64,000 nt of DNA from Streptomyces narbonensis (GTDB lineage: Bacteria > Actinomycetota > Actinomycetes > Streptomycetales > Streptomycetaceae), in NCBI RefSeq assembly GCF_014649015.1, contig NZ_BMSF01000014.1, positions 124,001-188,000 on the forward strand, in the 5' to 3' direction. A model generated the notes under the pieces. It was not told the origin of the DNA, ran no database searches, and saw nothing but the letters and a program-made list of their open reading frames with translations. The position numbers were made by a program, and so were the translations under genes. Below, in pieces: positions 26,557 through 35,159 of this stretch. The stretch's first letter is position 1. Each line of letters begins with the position of its first letter.

Positions 26557-26782
26557 TGCGTCCTCCGATGACCCGGTGACGCGGGTGGCGCCGACCGGGC
26601 CCTGTGATGTGTGGGGTGGACGCAAGATCCCAGACTCCGGGAACGGAAGGAAGCATTCTGTCCGAGAAGCCTGTTCGCGTTACGCACTGTTGACCTGGCG
26701 CCGCCGGGAAGGCGCAAGAATCCGCCGTCCTGTCCTGTTCGTTCTCCGGAGCTCCCCGTCCGTTCTTCGGTGCTCTCCGGAG

Positions 26783-26818
26783 CCGTACGGGGCGGGCGGC
26801 GCTGCCCGCCCCATACGG
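26783..26818. terminator. Hairpin downstream of the amylase remnant
   Basis: CCGTACGGGGCGGGC (26783-26797) pairs with GCCCGCCCCATACGG (26804-26818), one G-U pair, 6-base loop. Confidence 0.75.
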
Positions 26819-26839
26819 GGTACTTGACCCGGGTGGTCC

Positions 26840-27793
26840 CTACTTCAGGTACGGGCCCGGGGCGCCGATCCTGCCGGTGCCGTTCAGGACGTACACACGC
26901 AGGTTGCCCTTGCCCGGCGCGCCGACCGACAGCGTTCCGTTGGAGACGGTCCGCACGTCACCGGTGACGGCGTCGGTGTACGTGCCGTTGGGGATGCCCG
27001 TGTAGGTGGCGCCGCCCGAGATGGTGACCAGGGCGAAGCTGTCCGTCGAGCCGCTGGTGTAGCGGCGCTTGAAGGCCATGCCGCCCTGGATGCCCTCGGT
27101 GGAGTACTGGCCCATCTGGAGCGCGGGGATCGCCCGGCGGATCTGGTTGAGCCGCTGCACGTGCTGGGCCAGGGGCTGCTGGAGCGTCGTGGCCACGGCG
27201 CCGGAGGCCGAGGAGACCTGGGAGAAGTCGGAGGTCGTGACCGAGCCGGCGACGTGGTCGCCGAAGTAGGCGCGGCCGGTGGTGGCGAGCGGGCAGGACG
27301 GCCCGCAGTCGATCTTCTTCCCCTTCTGGAACTCGATCTCCGATCCGTAGTACAGCGTCGGAATGCCGCGGAAGGTCCACATCAGCGACATGTTCTCGGC
27401 CCAGGCGTCGGTGCCGCCCGTGTAGCGCTCGCTCGACTTGTTGGGGCCGTAGTCGTGGCTGTCGACGTAGACGACGTTATAGGTGGCGTCGTTGTAACTG
27501 TCGTCCGAGTCCTTGCCGTTGGAGAAGGCGTTGTAGGCGTCACCGAAGTTCATGTGCATGCGCATGTCGATGACGTTCATGCCGGAGAAGCGGCTGTGGT
27601 CGGGGGCGTGGTAGGTGTTCCCGTTCAGGAAGGCGTTGGTGGAGGTGGGCTGGCTGCCCGTGCCCTGCTGCTGCTCGTAGTCGTACATCTCCAGGGCGGC
27701 CTTGGTGTCGTCGGCGTCGTACTCCTGCCCGCCGACGGACCGGATCGTCCCTCCGAACGGCTGGAGCCGACCCGCCGGATGTCCACACTCCAC
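26840..27793 (-). pseudogene. 5'-truncated secreted alpha-amylase (GH13), C-terminal remnant
   Basis: The frame from about 27736 down to TAG at 26842-26840 matches the last third of an alpha-amylase: NVIDMRMHMNFGDAYNAF, VVYVDSHDYGPN (conserved region IV with the third catalytic Asp), TFRGIPTLYYGSEIEFQ and a C-terminal beta domain. The signal peptide, the first two-thirds of the barrel, and the nucleophile and acid/base residues are missing. The frame opens at GTG 27793 in sequence that does not look like amylase and runs into the divergent regulator's promoter. Most likely a deletion fused the gene's 3' part to this region. No internal frameshift is seen, so the deletion may be young. Confidence 0.8.
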
Positions 27794-27937
27794 CGTCGTC
27801 GCGCCACCGCGTACCCTGCCGGACGTACTGTCGGCGGCAGGCGATCACCGTACAAGAGCGTGAACGCGCCGGTGCGGGTGCCGACACGGATCGCCGAGAG
27901 GCCTGAACGGAGTAGACGAGTGCAAGGCGGGACGCCG

Positions 27938-28618
27938 GTGATCCGGGTAGTGGTGGTGGACGACGAGGCCCTGGTGCGGTCCGGTTTCCAGATGATCCTC
28001 AACGCGTCCGACGGCATCGAGGTCGTCGCGACCGCGGAGGGGGCGCAGGCGGCCGACGTCATCCGACGCGAGAGGCCGGACGTCGTACTCCTCGACATCC
28101 GCATGCCGGACGTGGACGGCCTGACCGTCCTGCGGAAGATCCAGGAACTGCCCGAACCGCCGCACGTGGCCATGCTGACCACCTTCGACACCGACGAGTA
28201 CATCCTCACCGCGCTGCGGTCGGGTGCCGCCGGCTTCCTGCTCAAGGACACCGAGCCCGAGCAGCTCGCCCAGCTCGTGCGCACCCTGGCCGCAGGCGGG
28301 GTGGTGATGTCCCCGAAAGCCTCACGCGCGCTGCTGCGCGGTCACCCCGGGGCGGGAGCACCCCAGGACGCGGAGGTGGCACGCGTGAACCTGCTCAGCG
28401 AACGGGAGCGCGCCGTCCTCGTCCTGGTCGCGGAAGGACTGTCCAACGCCGAGATCGGCACCCGTATCCATCTGAGCGCGGGCACCGTCAAGGACCACGT
28501 CAGCTCGATCCTGAACAAACTGCGGGTCGCCGGCCGTGTCCAGGCCGCACTGCTCGCCGAGCGCGCCGGACTGCTCGGCAGGAACGGCGACAACCCGTCG
28601 CGGGACAACGGGCGATGA
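27938..28618 (+). CDS. Response regulator, NarL/LuxR family
   Basis: 226 residues: receiver domain (VIRVVVVDDEALVRSGFQ) with Asp53 in VVLLDIRMPDVDG, then the LuxR HTH (LLSERERAVLVLVAEGLSNA, GTVKDHVSSILNKL). GTG 27938 is chosen from the family N-terminus; GTG 27920, seven bases after a GGAG, is a possible longer start. Stop overlaps the kinase ATG (ATGA), so the pair is co-translated. Confidence 0.93.
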   Translation: MIRVVVVDDEALVRSGFQMILNASDGIEVVATAEGAQAADVIRRERPDVVLLDIRMPDVDGLTVLRKIQELPEPPHVAMLTTFDTDEYILTALRSGAAGFLLKDTEPEQLAQLVRTLAAGGVVMSPKASRALLRGHPGAGAPQDAEVARVNLLSERERAVLVLVAEGLSNAEIGTRIHLSAGTVKDHVSSILNKLRVAGRVQAALLAERAGLLGRNGDNPSRDNGR

Positions 28619-29736
28619 GCACGGGCCGGGCGGTGTGGGGCCACGTACCCCCCTGGGCCGTCGACGGGGGTCTCGTCGTCCTCGCCGTGCTCGACGCCTG
28701 GGTCAACCTCTACGGCGAGGGGACCCCTCTCGTCTGGGCCTGCGTGGCCCTCGGCAGCACGGCATTGTTGCTGCGCAGGCGCTTCCCGCTTGCCGTCTTC
28801 CTGCTCACCCTGCCCATGACCTTGTTCATGGACGTCGCGGTCGCGCCGATCACCGCCCTGTACACACTGGCCGCGTCCACCCGCAACCGACCGATGCTGG
28901 CCGGCTGTGCCCTGCTCAGCGCGGGGGTGGACACCCTCGTCTGGCCGTTGTCCGACGCGTTCGACGGCGACCGGACCTGGACCCTCGTCCAGTTCGTCTA
29001 CACGCTGGCCACGGCCGTCGCCCCCGTGCTGTTCGGCCAGCTCGTGCAGGCCAGGCACGACGTGGCGCGCCAGCTCGTCGAGGTCGAGGAGGCCCGGGAA
29101 CACGAACGGGCCCTGTACGCCCAGACCGTCCTCGCCCGCGAACGCGCCCAGCTGGCCCGCGAGATGCACGACGTCGTCTCCCACCAGGTCAGCCTCATCG
29201 CCGTCCAGGCCGGAGCCCTCCAGGTCGCAGCCAAGGACCCTGACGCCCGCGAGGCCGCCCGCACCATCCGCACCCTGAGCGCGAACACCCTCGACGAACT
29301 CCGCCACATGGTCACGCTGCTCCGCGCCTCCGGCGGCAAGGCAACCGAACTCACCCCCCAGCCCACCCTCGCCGACCTCCGGCAGCTCATCGCCAACAGC
29401 GGCATCGAGACCACCCTGACCGGAGAGCTTCCTCCCGGCATCAGCACCACCGCCCAGCGCACCGTCTACCGCACGGTCCAGGAAGCCCTCACCAACGTGC
29501 GCAAGCACGCTCCCGGAGCCCGTGCCGAGGTGCGCCTGTGGCACGACGCGCACCAATTCGGCGTCACCGTCTCCAACACCGCCCCCACCCGCCCGACCGT
29601 CGCCCTGCCCAGCGCACGCCACGGCCTCATCGGCCTGAAGGAACGCGCCGAACTCCTCGACGGCACCCTCATCGCCGAATCCACCCCACAGGGCGGCTAC
29701 ACGATCGAACTACGAGCCCCCACCCGGTCCGACTGA
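28615..29736 (+). CDS. Sensor histidine kinase (HisKA_3)
   Basis: 373 residues: about four to five N-terminal membrane helices (to residue 140), a short coiled region, the H-box REMHDVVSHQVSLIAVQAG with His185, and a HATPase domain with RTVQEALTNVRKHAPGA (N-box) and HGLIGLKERAELLDG. The sensory part is entirely membrane-embedded, so it may sense a membrane or cell-envelope condition. Partner of the preceding response regulator. Confidence 0.93.
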   Translation: MSTGRAVWGHVPPWAVDGGLVVLAVLDAWVNLYGEGTPLVWACVALGSTALLLRRRFPLAVFLLTLPMTLFMDVAVAPITALYTLAASTRNRPMLAGCALLSAGVDTLVWPLSDAFDGDRTWTLVQFVYTLATAVAPVLFGQLVQARHDVARQLVEVEEAREHERALYAQTVLARERAQLAREMHDVVSHQVSLIAVQAGALQVAAKDPDAREAARTIRTLSANTLDELRHMVTLLRASGGKATELTPQPTLADLRQLIANSGIETTLTGELPPGISTTAQRTVYRTVQEALTNVRKHAPGARAEVRLWHDAHQFGVTVSNTAPTRPTVALPSARHGLIGLKERAELLDGTLIAESTPQGGYTIELRAPTRSD

Positions 29737-29811
29737 GCCGGCCGCACAAGCAGCCCGCGAGGCGTGTCGGCAACAGGTCGCCCCTCCGGGTGGAGGCCGT
29801 GGCACCTGCCG

Positions 29812-29840
29812 GGGCCGCAGGCACCGTGCCTGCGGCCCCG
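29812..29840. terminator. Bidirectional terminator hairpin
   Basis: GGGGCCGCAGGCA / TGCCTGCGGCCCC, perfect 13-bp stem with a CCG loop, in the 117-base gap between the convergent kinase and GH74 genes. Confidence 0.85.
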
Positions 29841-29853
29841 CTCGGGGGGAGGG

Positions 29854-32478
29854 TCAGGACGGGTCGCCGTACTGGAGGCCGCGTCCGTTGGTGCCGACGT
29901 AGACGCGGCCGTAGGTGTCGGGGTCGCCGGTGACGACGCCGACGCCTCCGATGGCGCCCCACTGGTGGGCGTCGTCGTTGACGCGGAGCCAGCTGGCGCC
30001 CTTGTCGGTGGAGCGGAAGACTCCGGTGACGTCCTTGACGGTACCGATCAGATAGAGGGCCTGGTAGGAGGCGCCGGGTGCGGCCTTGCCGAAGCCGAGG
30101 GCAGACGCGGACCGCACCGTGGTGAGCGTGGTGAAGGTGCGGCCGCCGTCGGTGGAGTGCAGCAGCCCCTTGGCGCTGTCGGCGATCCACAGGTCTCCGG
30201 CGACGCCGGGGACGGCCGTGAGCCGGCCGGCGGGCAGATTCGTGGCGCGGGCGGTGAAGGTCGCGCCGCCGTCGGTGCTGGCGTGGAGCGTGCCGCCGGA
30301 CAGCGAGTAGAAGGTCCTGGCCGAGGAGCGGTCGGCGACGACGACGGCGCCGGTGCCGAGGCCGCCGACCTTGGACCAGCTCGCACCCTTGTCGGTCGAG
30401 CGGTACGGGGCCTGGCCGTCCTGGGTCCAGACGATGGCGGAGCCGTCCGCCGCGAGCGCGACATGCCCGTCCTGGGCTCCGGCCACCGGCTCCGCCTTGA
30501 AGCCGGTCCAGTTGCTTCCGCCGTCGGTGGAGTAGGCACCGTCCTGCGCGCCGCCCCGGCCGACACGGACCATCATCGAGGGGTTGGCCTGGGCGAAGTC
30601 GATGTCGGTGCTGTTGGTCATCATCGGGTTGTTCAGCCGCCCGGCGGGCACCTTGGTCAGGTCGTCATGGCGGAATCCGCCCTGGTCGCCCATGGCGGTG
30701 ATGACGGTGGCGCCGCCGGGCGGGGCGATCGCGTCCATCAGCGCGGTCTCCTCAAGACCTCGGGCGCCCATGCTCCAGTGGCTGGTGCCTCCGCTGTCCG
30801 AGGCGTTGGCGTCCTTGCTGCGCAGGATGCCGTTGCCGGTGCCGTACAGCACGTGCCCGGAGTTGAAGGGGTCGATGGCCAGGGCGGTCATCCAGTGCCC
30901 GGTGTGGGTACCGACGTACGGAGCGGCGGAGGCATCCCGTACCGATTTCCCGGCCAGTGCCTTCCAGGTCGTGCCGCCGTCGGTGGTGCGGTAGATCTCG
31001 TCCTCGGGCCACCAGCGGCCGAGGGTGGTGACCATCACCGTGGACGGCTTCTGCGGGTCGACGGACAGGCCGGAGAACCCGTAGGCGCCCTGGGACGGGG
31101 AGATGTTCTTCCACGCCCCGCCGGCCGGCGTGTGCTTCCACACCGAGCCCGCCGTCACGCCGTTGGGTCCGAGTGCGTTGGTGTATGTCAGGTACAGCGA
31201 GCCGTCACCGGAGAGCACGCCGTGCTGCGGCAGCTGTCCGGTGGGCTGTCCGGGGACGGCCTGCCAGGTGGTTCCGCCATCGGTGGAGCGGTACAGGGAG
31301 GTGGACTTGTCGGCGACGCCGACGTAGATCGTCCTGCTGCCGGCCGGACCGTACGTCACGAAGGAGATGCCCGCGCCGCTGCTCGCTCCGTCCTTGACGG
31401 GGAACGAGGTGACCTGCCTCCATGTCGTGCCGTGGTCGGTGCTGCGCCACAGGCCGTTCTTACGGGTGCCGAGCAGCAGGGTGCGGTTGTCCGAGGGGTC
31501 GATCACGAGCCGCTCGCCGGCCCCGCGGCCGTCCTCGTTGCCGCCCAGTTTGAAGGGGAGTTCGGTGCGCTGGAAGGTGCGGCCCCGGTCGGTGGAGCGC
31601 AGGATCGCGCCGTTGCCGGCCCACTCGTTGGTGTAGGTGCCGGCTGCGAGGTAGAGCCGGTCGGGTGCGACGGGGTCGGTGGCCACCGCGTCGATGCCCA
31701 GCAGGTTCCAGTCCTTCTCACCGAGCCAGTCGGTCAGCGGGATCCACTGCTCGGCCGCGCTGTCCCAGCGGTAGGCGCCGCCCATGTCGGTACGCGCGTA
31801 CAGCAGCCCCTTCTCCCGTGGGTTGAACACCAGCCCGGTGACGTAACCGCCGCCGACCACCTGGGCGTTGTTCCACACGTACGGTCCGTTCCCGGTGGCC
31901 GGGGCCTCGGCCGTCTTCACCAGCTTCCACTGCTGGTTGGTGCTGCCATGGCCGGGATACTGGATGACTGCCGCGCCGTCGGCCGTGGAACCTCTGGATA
32001 CGTCCAGGACCTGGCCGCTCCTGCGGGAGGTGAAGGTGACGGCGCCGGAACCGCTCACCTCGTCGATCCGCCACTCCTGGGAGGCGGAGGAGCTGTCGGT
32101 CTGCTGCTCGGCGGCGGCCGCCTGTGCGGTCGAATCGCCGGCTATGCCCAGCACCTTGCCGCTGTTGCGGTTCACCAGCTCGTAGTAGCCGTCGCCGGTG
32201 GACCGCAGCCGCCACTGCTGGTTGGCGGTGTTCTGGTCGGTCCACTGCTGGATGCGGGTGCCGTCGGCGGTGGAGAAGGCGTTGACGTCCAGGGCCTTGC
32301 CGCTGCGCACGGAGAGCAGCCGGTAGTAGGCGTGGGCGTCGACCGTCGCGGCCTGCGAGTCCTCCTGGGTGAACAGGAGGTACGGGACGACGGCGGCGGG
32401 CACACCGAGCAGCAGGGCGGTGGCACTCCAGCGACGACGGTGACGCCCGCGGCGCGCGCCGTTCGTGGGGTTGTTCAT
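29854..32478 (-). CDS. Secreted GH74 xyloglucanase with N-terminal ricin-type (CBM13-like) domain
   Basis: 874 residues: hydrophobic export signal (ATALLLGVPAAVVPYLLF), a ricin-type beta-trefoil (about 46-190; repeated QQWR/QQW motifs such as NRNSGKVLGIAG and STNQQWKLV), then two seven-bladed GH74 propellers with recurring RSTDGG/STDKGASW blade ends. The family's two catalytic Asp regions are recognisable as ARTDMGGAYRWD and AMGDQGGFRHDDL. It cleaves the beta-1,4-glucan backbone of xyloglucan outside the cell. It lies 38 bases downstream of the GH10-GH62 gene on the same strand, so they are probably co-transcribed. CBM at the N- rather than C-terminus is less usual. Confidence 0.92.
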   Translation of the reverse strand: MNNPTNGARRGRHRRRWSATALLLGVPAAVVPYLLFTQEDSQAATVDAHAYYRLLSVRSGKALDVNAFSTADGTRIQQWTDQNTANQQWRLRSTGDGYYELVNRNSGKVLGIAGDSTAQAAAAEQQTDSSSASQEWRIDEVSGSGAVTFTSRRSGQVLDVSRGSTADGAAVIQYPGHGSTNQQWKLVKTAEAPATGNGPYVWNNAQVVGGGYVTGLVFNPREKGLLYARTDMGGAYRWDSAAEQWIPLTDWLGEKDWNLLGIDAVATDPVAPDRLYLAAGTYTNEWAGNGAILRSTDRGRTFQRTELPFKLGGNEDGRGAGERLVIDPSDNRTLLLGTRKNGLWRSTDHGTTWRQVTSFPVKDGASSGAGISFVTYGPAGSRTIYVGVADKSTSLYRSTDGGTTWQAVPGQPTGQLPQHGVLSGDGSLYLTYTNALGPNGVTAGSVWKHTPAGGAWKNISPSQGAYGFSGLSVDPQKPSTVMVTTLGRWWPEDEIYRTTDGGTTWKALAGKSVRDASAAPYVGTHTGHWMTALAIDPFNSGHVLYGTGNGILRSKDANASDSGGTSHWSMGARGLEETALMDAIAPPGGATVITAMGDQGGFRHDDLTKVPAGRLNNPMMTNSTDIDFAQANPSMMVRVGRGGAQDGAYSTDGGSNWTGFKAEPVAGAQDGHVALAADGSAIVWTQDGQAPYRSTDKGASWSKVGGLGTGAVVVADRSSARTFYSLSGGTLHASTDGGATFTARATNLPAGRLTAVPGVAGDLWIADSAKGLLHSTDGGRTFTTLTTVRSASALGFGKAAPGASYQALYLIGTVKDVTGVFRSTDKGASWLRVNDDAHQWGAIGGVGVVTGDPDTYGRVYVGTNGRGLQYGDPS

Positions 32479-32516
32479 GGGGGGTGTTCTCCTTGTGGAA
32501 CCGTGGATCGGGCGGG

Positions 32517-34880
32517 TCAGCGCTGCAGGGTGAGGACGCCCGGCCGGTACGGCAGTCGGTCGTAGGGGCCACCCGCGGTGCGGGACTTGCCCTGGTAGAG
32601 GAACTGCAGGTTGCAGGGGTCGACGGTCATGGTCTGGTCCGGGTTGCTGCGGACCAGGTCACCGTGGCTGATGTCGTCGGTCCAGGTGGCTCCGCTGTTG
32701 GCCTTGCCCGCGAAGGGGTTGTTCTCGGTCGCGGCCTGCGGCGTCCACGAGCCGTTGAGGCTGGTGGCCGTGAACGAGCGGAAGTAGCGCCGCTCGCTCG
32801 CGCCCCGCGCCTCGACGATCATGAGGTACTGGTTCTGGCCCTTGACCTTGTAGACCTGGGGCGCCTCGAAGAGGTTCTTCTCCGTGTCGCTCATGATCGT
32901 CGTGTACGACGAGCCGAAGCTGCCCGGGAAGTTCCCGATCGGCATGCTCGCCCGGTAGATCTTGCCGTTGTCACCGGCGAAGAACAGGTACATGTTCTTC
33001 TCGTCAGCGATCAGGGTCTGGTCGATCGGTCCGGTGCCGGATTCGGTGCGGGGGATGCTGCCGGTGAACAGCGGCTGCGGCGTGGACCAGCTGTTGGGGT
33101 TGGTGGGGTCGCTGGACGTGCGGTAACTGAAGGGCGACGCACCCCACTGGTATGCGAGCACCCAGATCTTCTTCGGCGCGAAGTAGAAGAGCGTGGGTGC
33201 CACCGCGTTCTGGCTCATCTTCGTCTGGCCGGCCGACGCCATGTCCGACCAGTTCACGAAGGGGCTGAACGCCATCGAGCCGTACGAGGTTCCCGACGCG
33301 CTCGACGCGTAGACCAGGTGCTTGCCGCCCAGCATGACGTGGGTGAAGTCCTTCACCGCGGCCCATCCGTTCGCCGGCTGGGCGAGGGCGCCCGTCGAGG
33401 TCCACTTGTACGTCGAGGGAAGAGCACACGCGCCGCTGCCCGTCGCGGAGGGGGCGGTCCACTTCTGGTTGCCGACCGACGCGCAGGTGTACAGCTGGAT
33501 CGTGGTGCCGCTTGCGGTGGCCGCGCCGACGGCGTCGAGGCACAGCCCGGACTGGACGCCGGTGATCGTGCCGTCGGTGTTGATGTTCCACTGCTGGTTG
33601 GCGCCGCCGTTGCAGTCCCAGATGATCACCGGGGTGCCGTTGGCGGTGCCCTTGCCCTTGGCGTCCAGGCACTTGTTGCCCTGGACCTGCAGCTGCTTGG
33701 CGGCGGTGTGGGTCCAGCGTTGGCCGGCCTGTCCGCCGCAGTCCCACAGGTGCGCCCGGGTGCCGTTGGCCGGGGCGGAGCCGGGGATGTCGATACAGCG
33801 GCCGGAGGCTACGCCCTTGATCTCCCCGGTACGGTCGGTCGGCTTGGGCGGCGTGGTGCCGGAGCCGGACGTGAGAGCTTTCATGACGGCGGTGTAGGCG
33901 GGCTTGGGCTTGCCGTTCCGGTCGAACAGCAGGGGACTTTCGCCGCTCCGCCAGGAGTCGCTGTCACGGACGCCCCACACGGTGATGCCGGTGCACCGGG
34001 CCACGGACAGGCAGGTGCTGACCGTGTTCGCGTAGTGGGTGGGTGAAGCCTGGGCGATGTCCAGCTCGGTGATCTGGACGTCGGCGCCCAGGGAGGCGAA
34101 GGCGGCCAGGGTGGTCCTGAAGCTCGCCGGTGGGCCGCCCGCGCCGAAGTGGCTCTGGAACCCGACGCAGTCGATGGGCACGCCGCGGGACTTGAAGTCC
34201 TTCACCATGCGGTAGACGCCCTGGGTCTTGGCGTCCGACCAGTTCTCGATGTTGTAGTCGTTGTAGCAGAGCTTGGCCGAGGGGTCGGCCGCGCGGGCGG
34301 TGCGGAACGCTTCCTCGATGAAGCCGTCGCCCAGCACCTTCTGGAAGACCGAGTCGCGGAGCCGGCCGCTGCCGCCGTCGGCGAACGCCTCGTTGACCAC
34401 GTCCCAGGCGTAGATCTTGCCCTTGTAGTGAGTCAGCTGGGTGGTGATGTGGTGGTTCATCACGCCGCGCAGCGTCTTCGCGTCGCGGAGGGAGCCCACC
34501 CAGGAGGGAAGCTGCGAGTGCCAGACCGTGGTGTGGCCGCGGACGCGCTGACCGCGTGCCAGGGCACGGTCGACGATCCGGTCCGCGGGACCGAAGTCGA
34601 AACGGCCGCGGGACGGCTCGACGGCGTCCCACTTCATCTCGTTCTCCGGGGTGATCATGTTGAACTCCCGGTCGGCGATGGCGGTGTACGCCGAGTCGCC
34701 GAGCCGGCCCGCGGCCACAGCCGTGCCGAAGTACCGGCCCGAGGGGGCCGCCTCGGTACCCAGGGCCGCAGCTCCGGCGGAGTTGGGGAGGAGCGTCAGG
34801 GCACCGGCGACCACCGCTGCGGCCGACAGTCCCGCCGCCCAGGTCCGGCGACGGCGGCGGAGCCGGTGCAGGCCCTTCAT
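32517..34880 (-). CDS. Bifunctional secreted xylanase/arabinofuranosidase, GH10-CBM13-GH62
   Basis: 787 residues: signal peptide (1-38), GH10 barrel (about 45-338) with acid/base Glu in WDVVNEAF and nucleophile in QITELDI, a Pro/Thr linker, a CBM13 trefoil (about 355-480, three QxW repeats such as GLCLDAVGAATASGT), and a GH62 five-bladed propeller (about 484-787, ALPSTYKWTSTGALAQP to PYRPGVLTLQR). It would cut the xylan backbone and release arabinofuranosyl side chains. A 336-bp part of the GH62 region is almost identical to the second GH62 gene. ATG 34880; a 9-bp inverted repeat lies in its leader. The GH10 half closely resembles the xlnA product at 54428. Confidence 0.94.
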   Translation of the reverse strand: MKGLHRLRRRRRTWAAGLSAAAVVAGALTLLPNSAGAAALGTEAAPSGRYFGTAVAAGRLGDSAYTAIADREFNMITPENEMKWDAVEPSRGRFDFGPADRIVDRALARGQRVRGHTTVWHSQLPSWVGSLRDAKTLRGVMNHHITTQLTHYKGKIYAWDVVNEAFADGGSGRLRDSVFQKVLGDGFIEEAFRTARAADPSAKLCYNDYNIENWSDAKTQGVYRMVKDFKSRGVPIDCVGFQSHFGAGGPPASFRTTLAAFASLGADVQITELDIAQASPTHYANTVSTCLSVARCTGITVWGVRDSDSWRSGESPLLFDRNGKPKPAYTAVMKALTSGSGTTPPKPTDRTGEIKGVASGRCIDIPGSAPANGTRAHLWDCGGQAGQRWTHTAAKQLQVQGNKCLDAKGKGTANGTPVIIWDCNGGANQQWNINTDGTITGVQSGLCLDAVGAATASGTTIQLYTCASVGNQKWTAPSATGSGACALPSTYKWTSTGALAQPANGWAAVKDFTHVMLGGKHLVYASSASGTSYGSMAFSPFVNWSDMASAGQTKMSQNAVAPTLFYFAPKKIWVLAYQWGASPFSYRTSSDPTNPNSWSTPQPLFTGSIPRTESGTGPIDQTLIADEKNMYLFFAGDNGKIYRASMPIGNFPGSFGSSYTTIMSDTEKNLFEAPQVYKVKGQNQYLMIVEARGASERRYFRSFTATSLNGSWTPQAATENNPFAGKANSGATWTDDISHGDLVRSNPDQTMTVDPCNLQFLYQGKSRTAGGPYDRLPYRPGVLTLQR
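32662..32997. repeat. 336-bp block nearly identical to 39544-39879
   Basis: Aligned by eye without gaps to 39544-39879 (offset 6882), I find only two mismatches (in CGTCGG/CGTTGG and GCCCGCG/GCCGGCG). The sequence on both sides diverges sharply within the same GH62 domain. Confidence 0.9.
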
Positions 34881-34935
34881 GCCTTTCCTCGCGGGTCGCG
34901 GTTCAGGTGGGTGCGCTGCGTCATGGGAGGCCTCT

Positions 34936-34976
34936 CTTCAGGGGGATACGCCAGTGGGGGAAGGTCACCCCTGAAG
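34936..34976. promoter_or_regulatory. Inverted repeat in the leader of the GH10-GH62 gene
   Basis: CTTCAGGGG (34936-34944) and CCCCTGAAG (34968-34976) are exact reverse complements 23 bases apart, 55-96 bases upstream of the ATG. The rest of the 279-base gap holds nothing else I can name. It could be an operator or a leader hairpin. Confidence 0.4.
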
Positions 34977-35159
34977 TGGAGGCTGTCGAACTCGCGGTCG
35001 CGTAACAGAAAAGTCGCGCCGTCCGGAAGTTCGCTCAGTGACGCATGTCGCACGCAGAAAGCGTTATGCCGAGCCCCGTGGTTCGGCCGTCCCCGCGGAG
35101 TCGGTGCGAGGCACCCGACTCCCTGCCTGGTGGGAAACGGCATGGCGCAGGAGCGACTC

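Noticed and set aside
34881..35159. Small gene in the 279-base gap between the sigma-CBM and GH10-GH62 genes
   Set aside because: No frame with a ribosome site and coding bias; the gap shows only the inverted repeat at 34936-34976.
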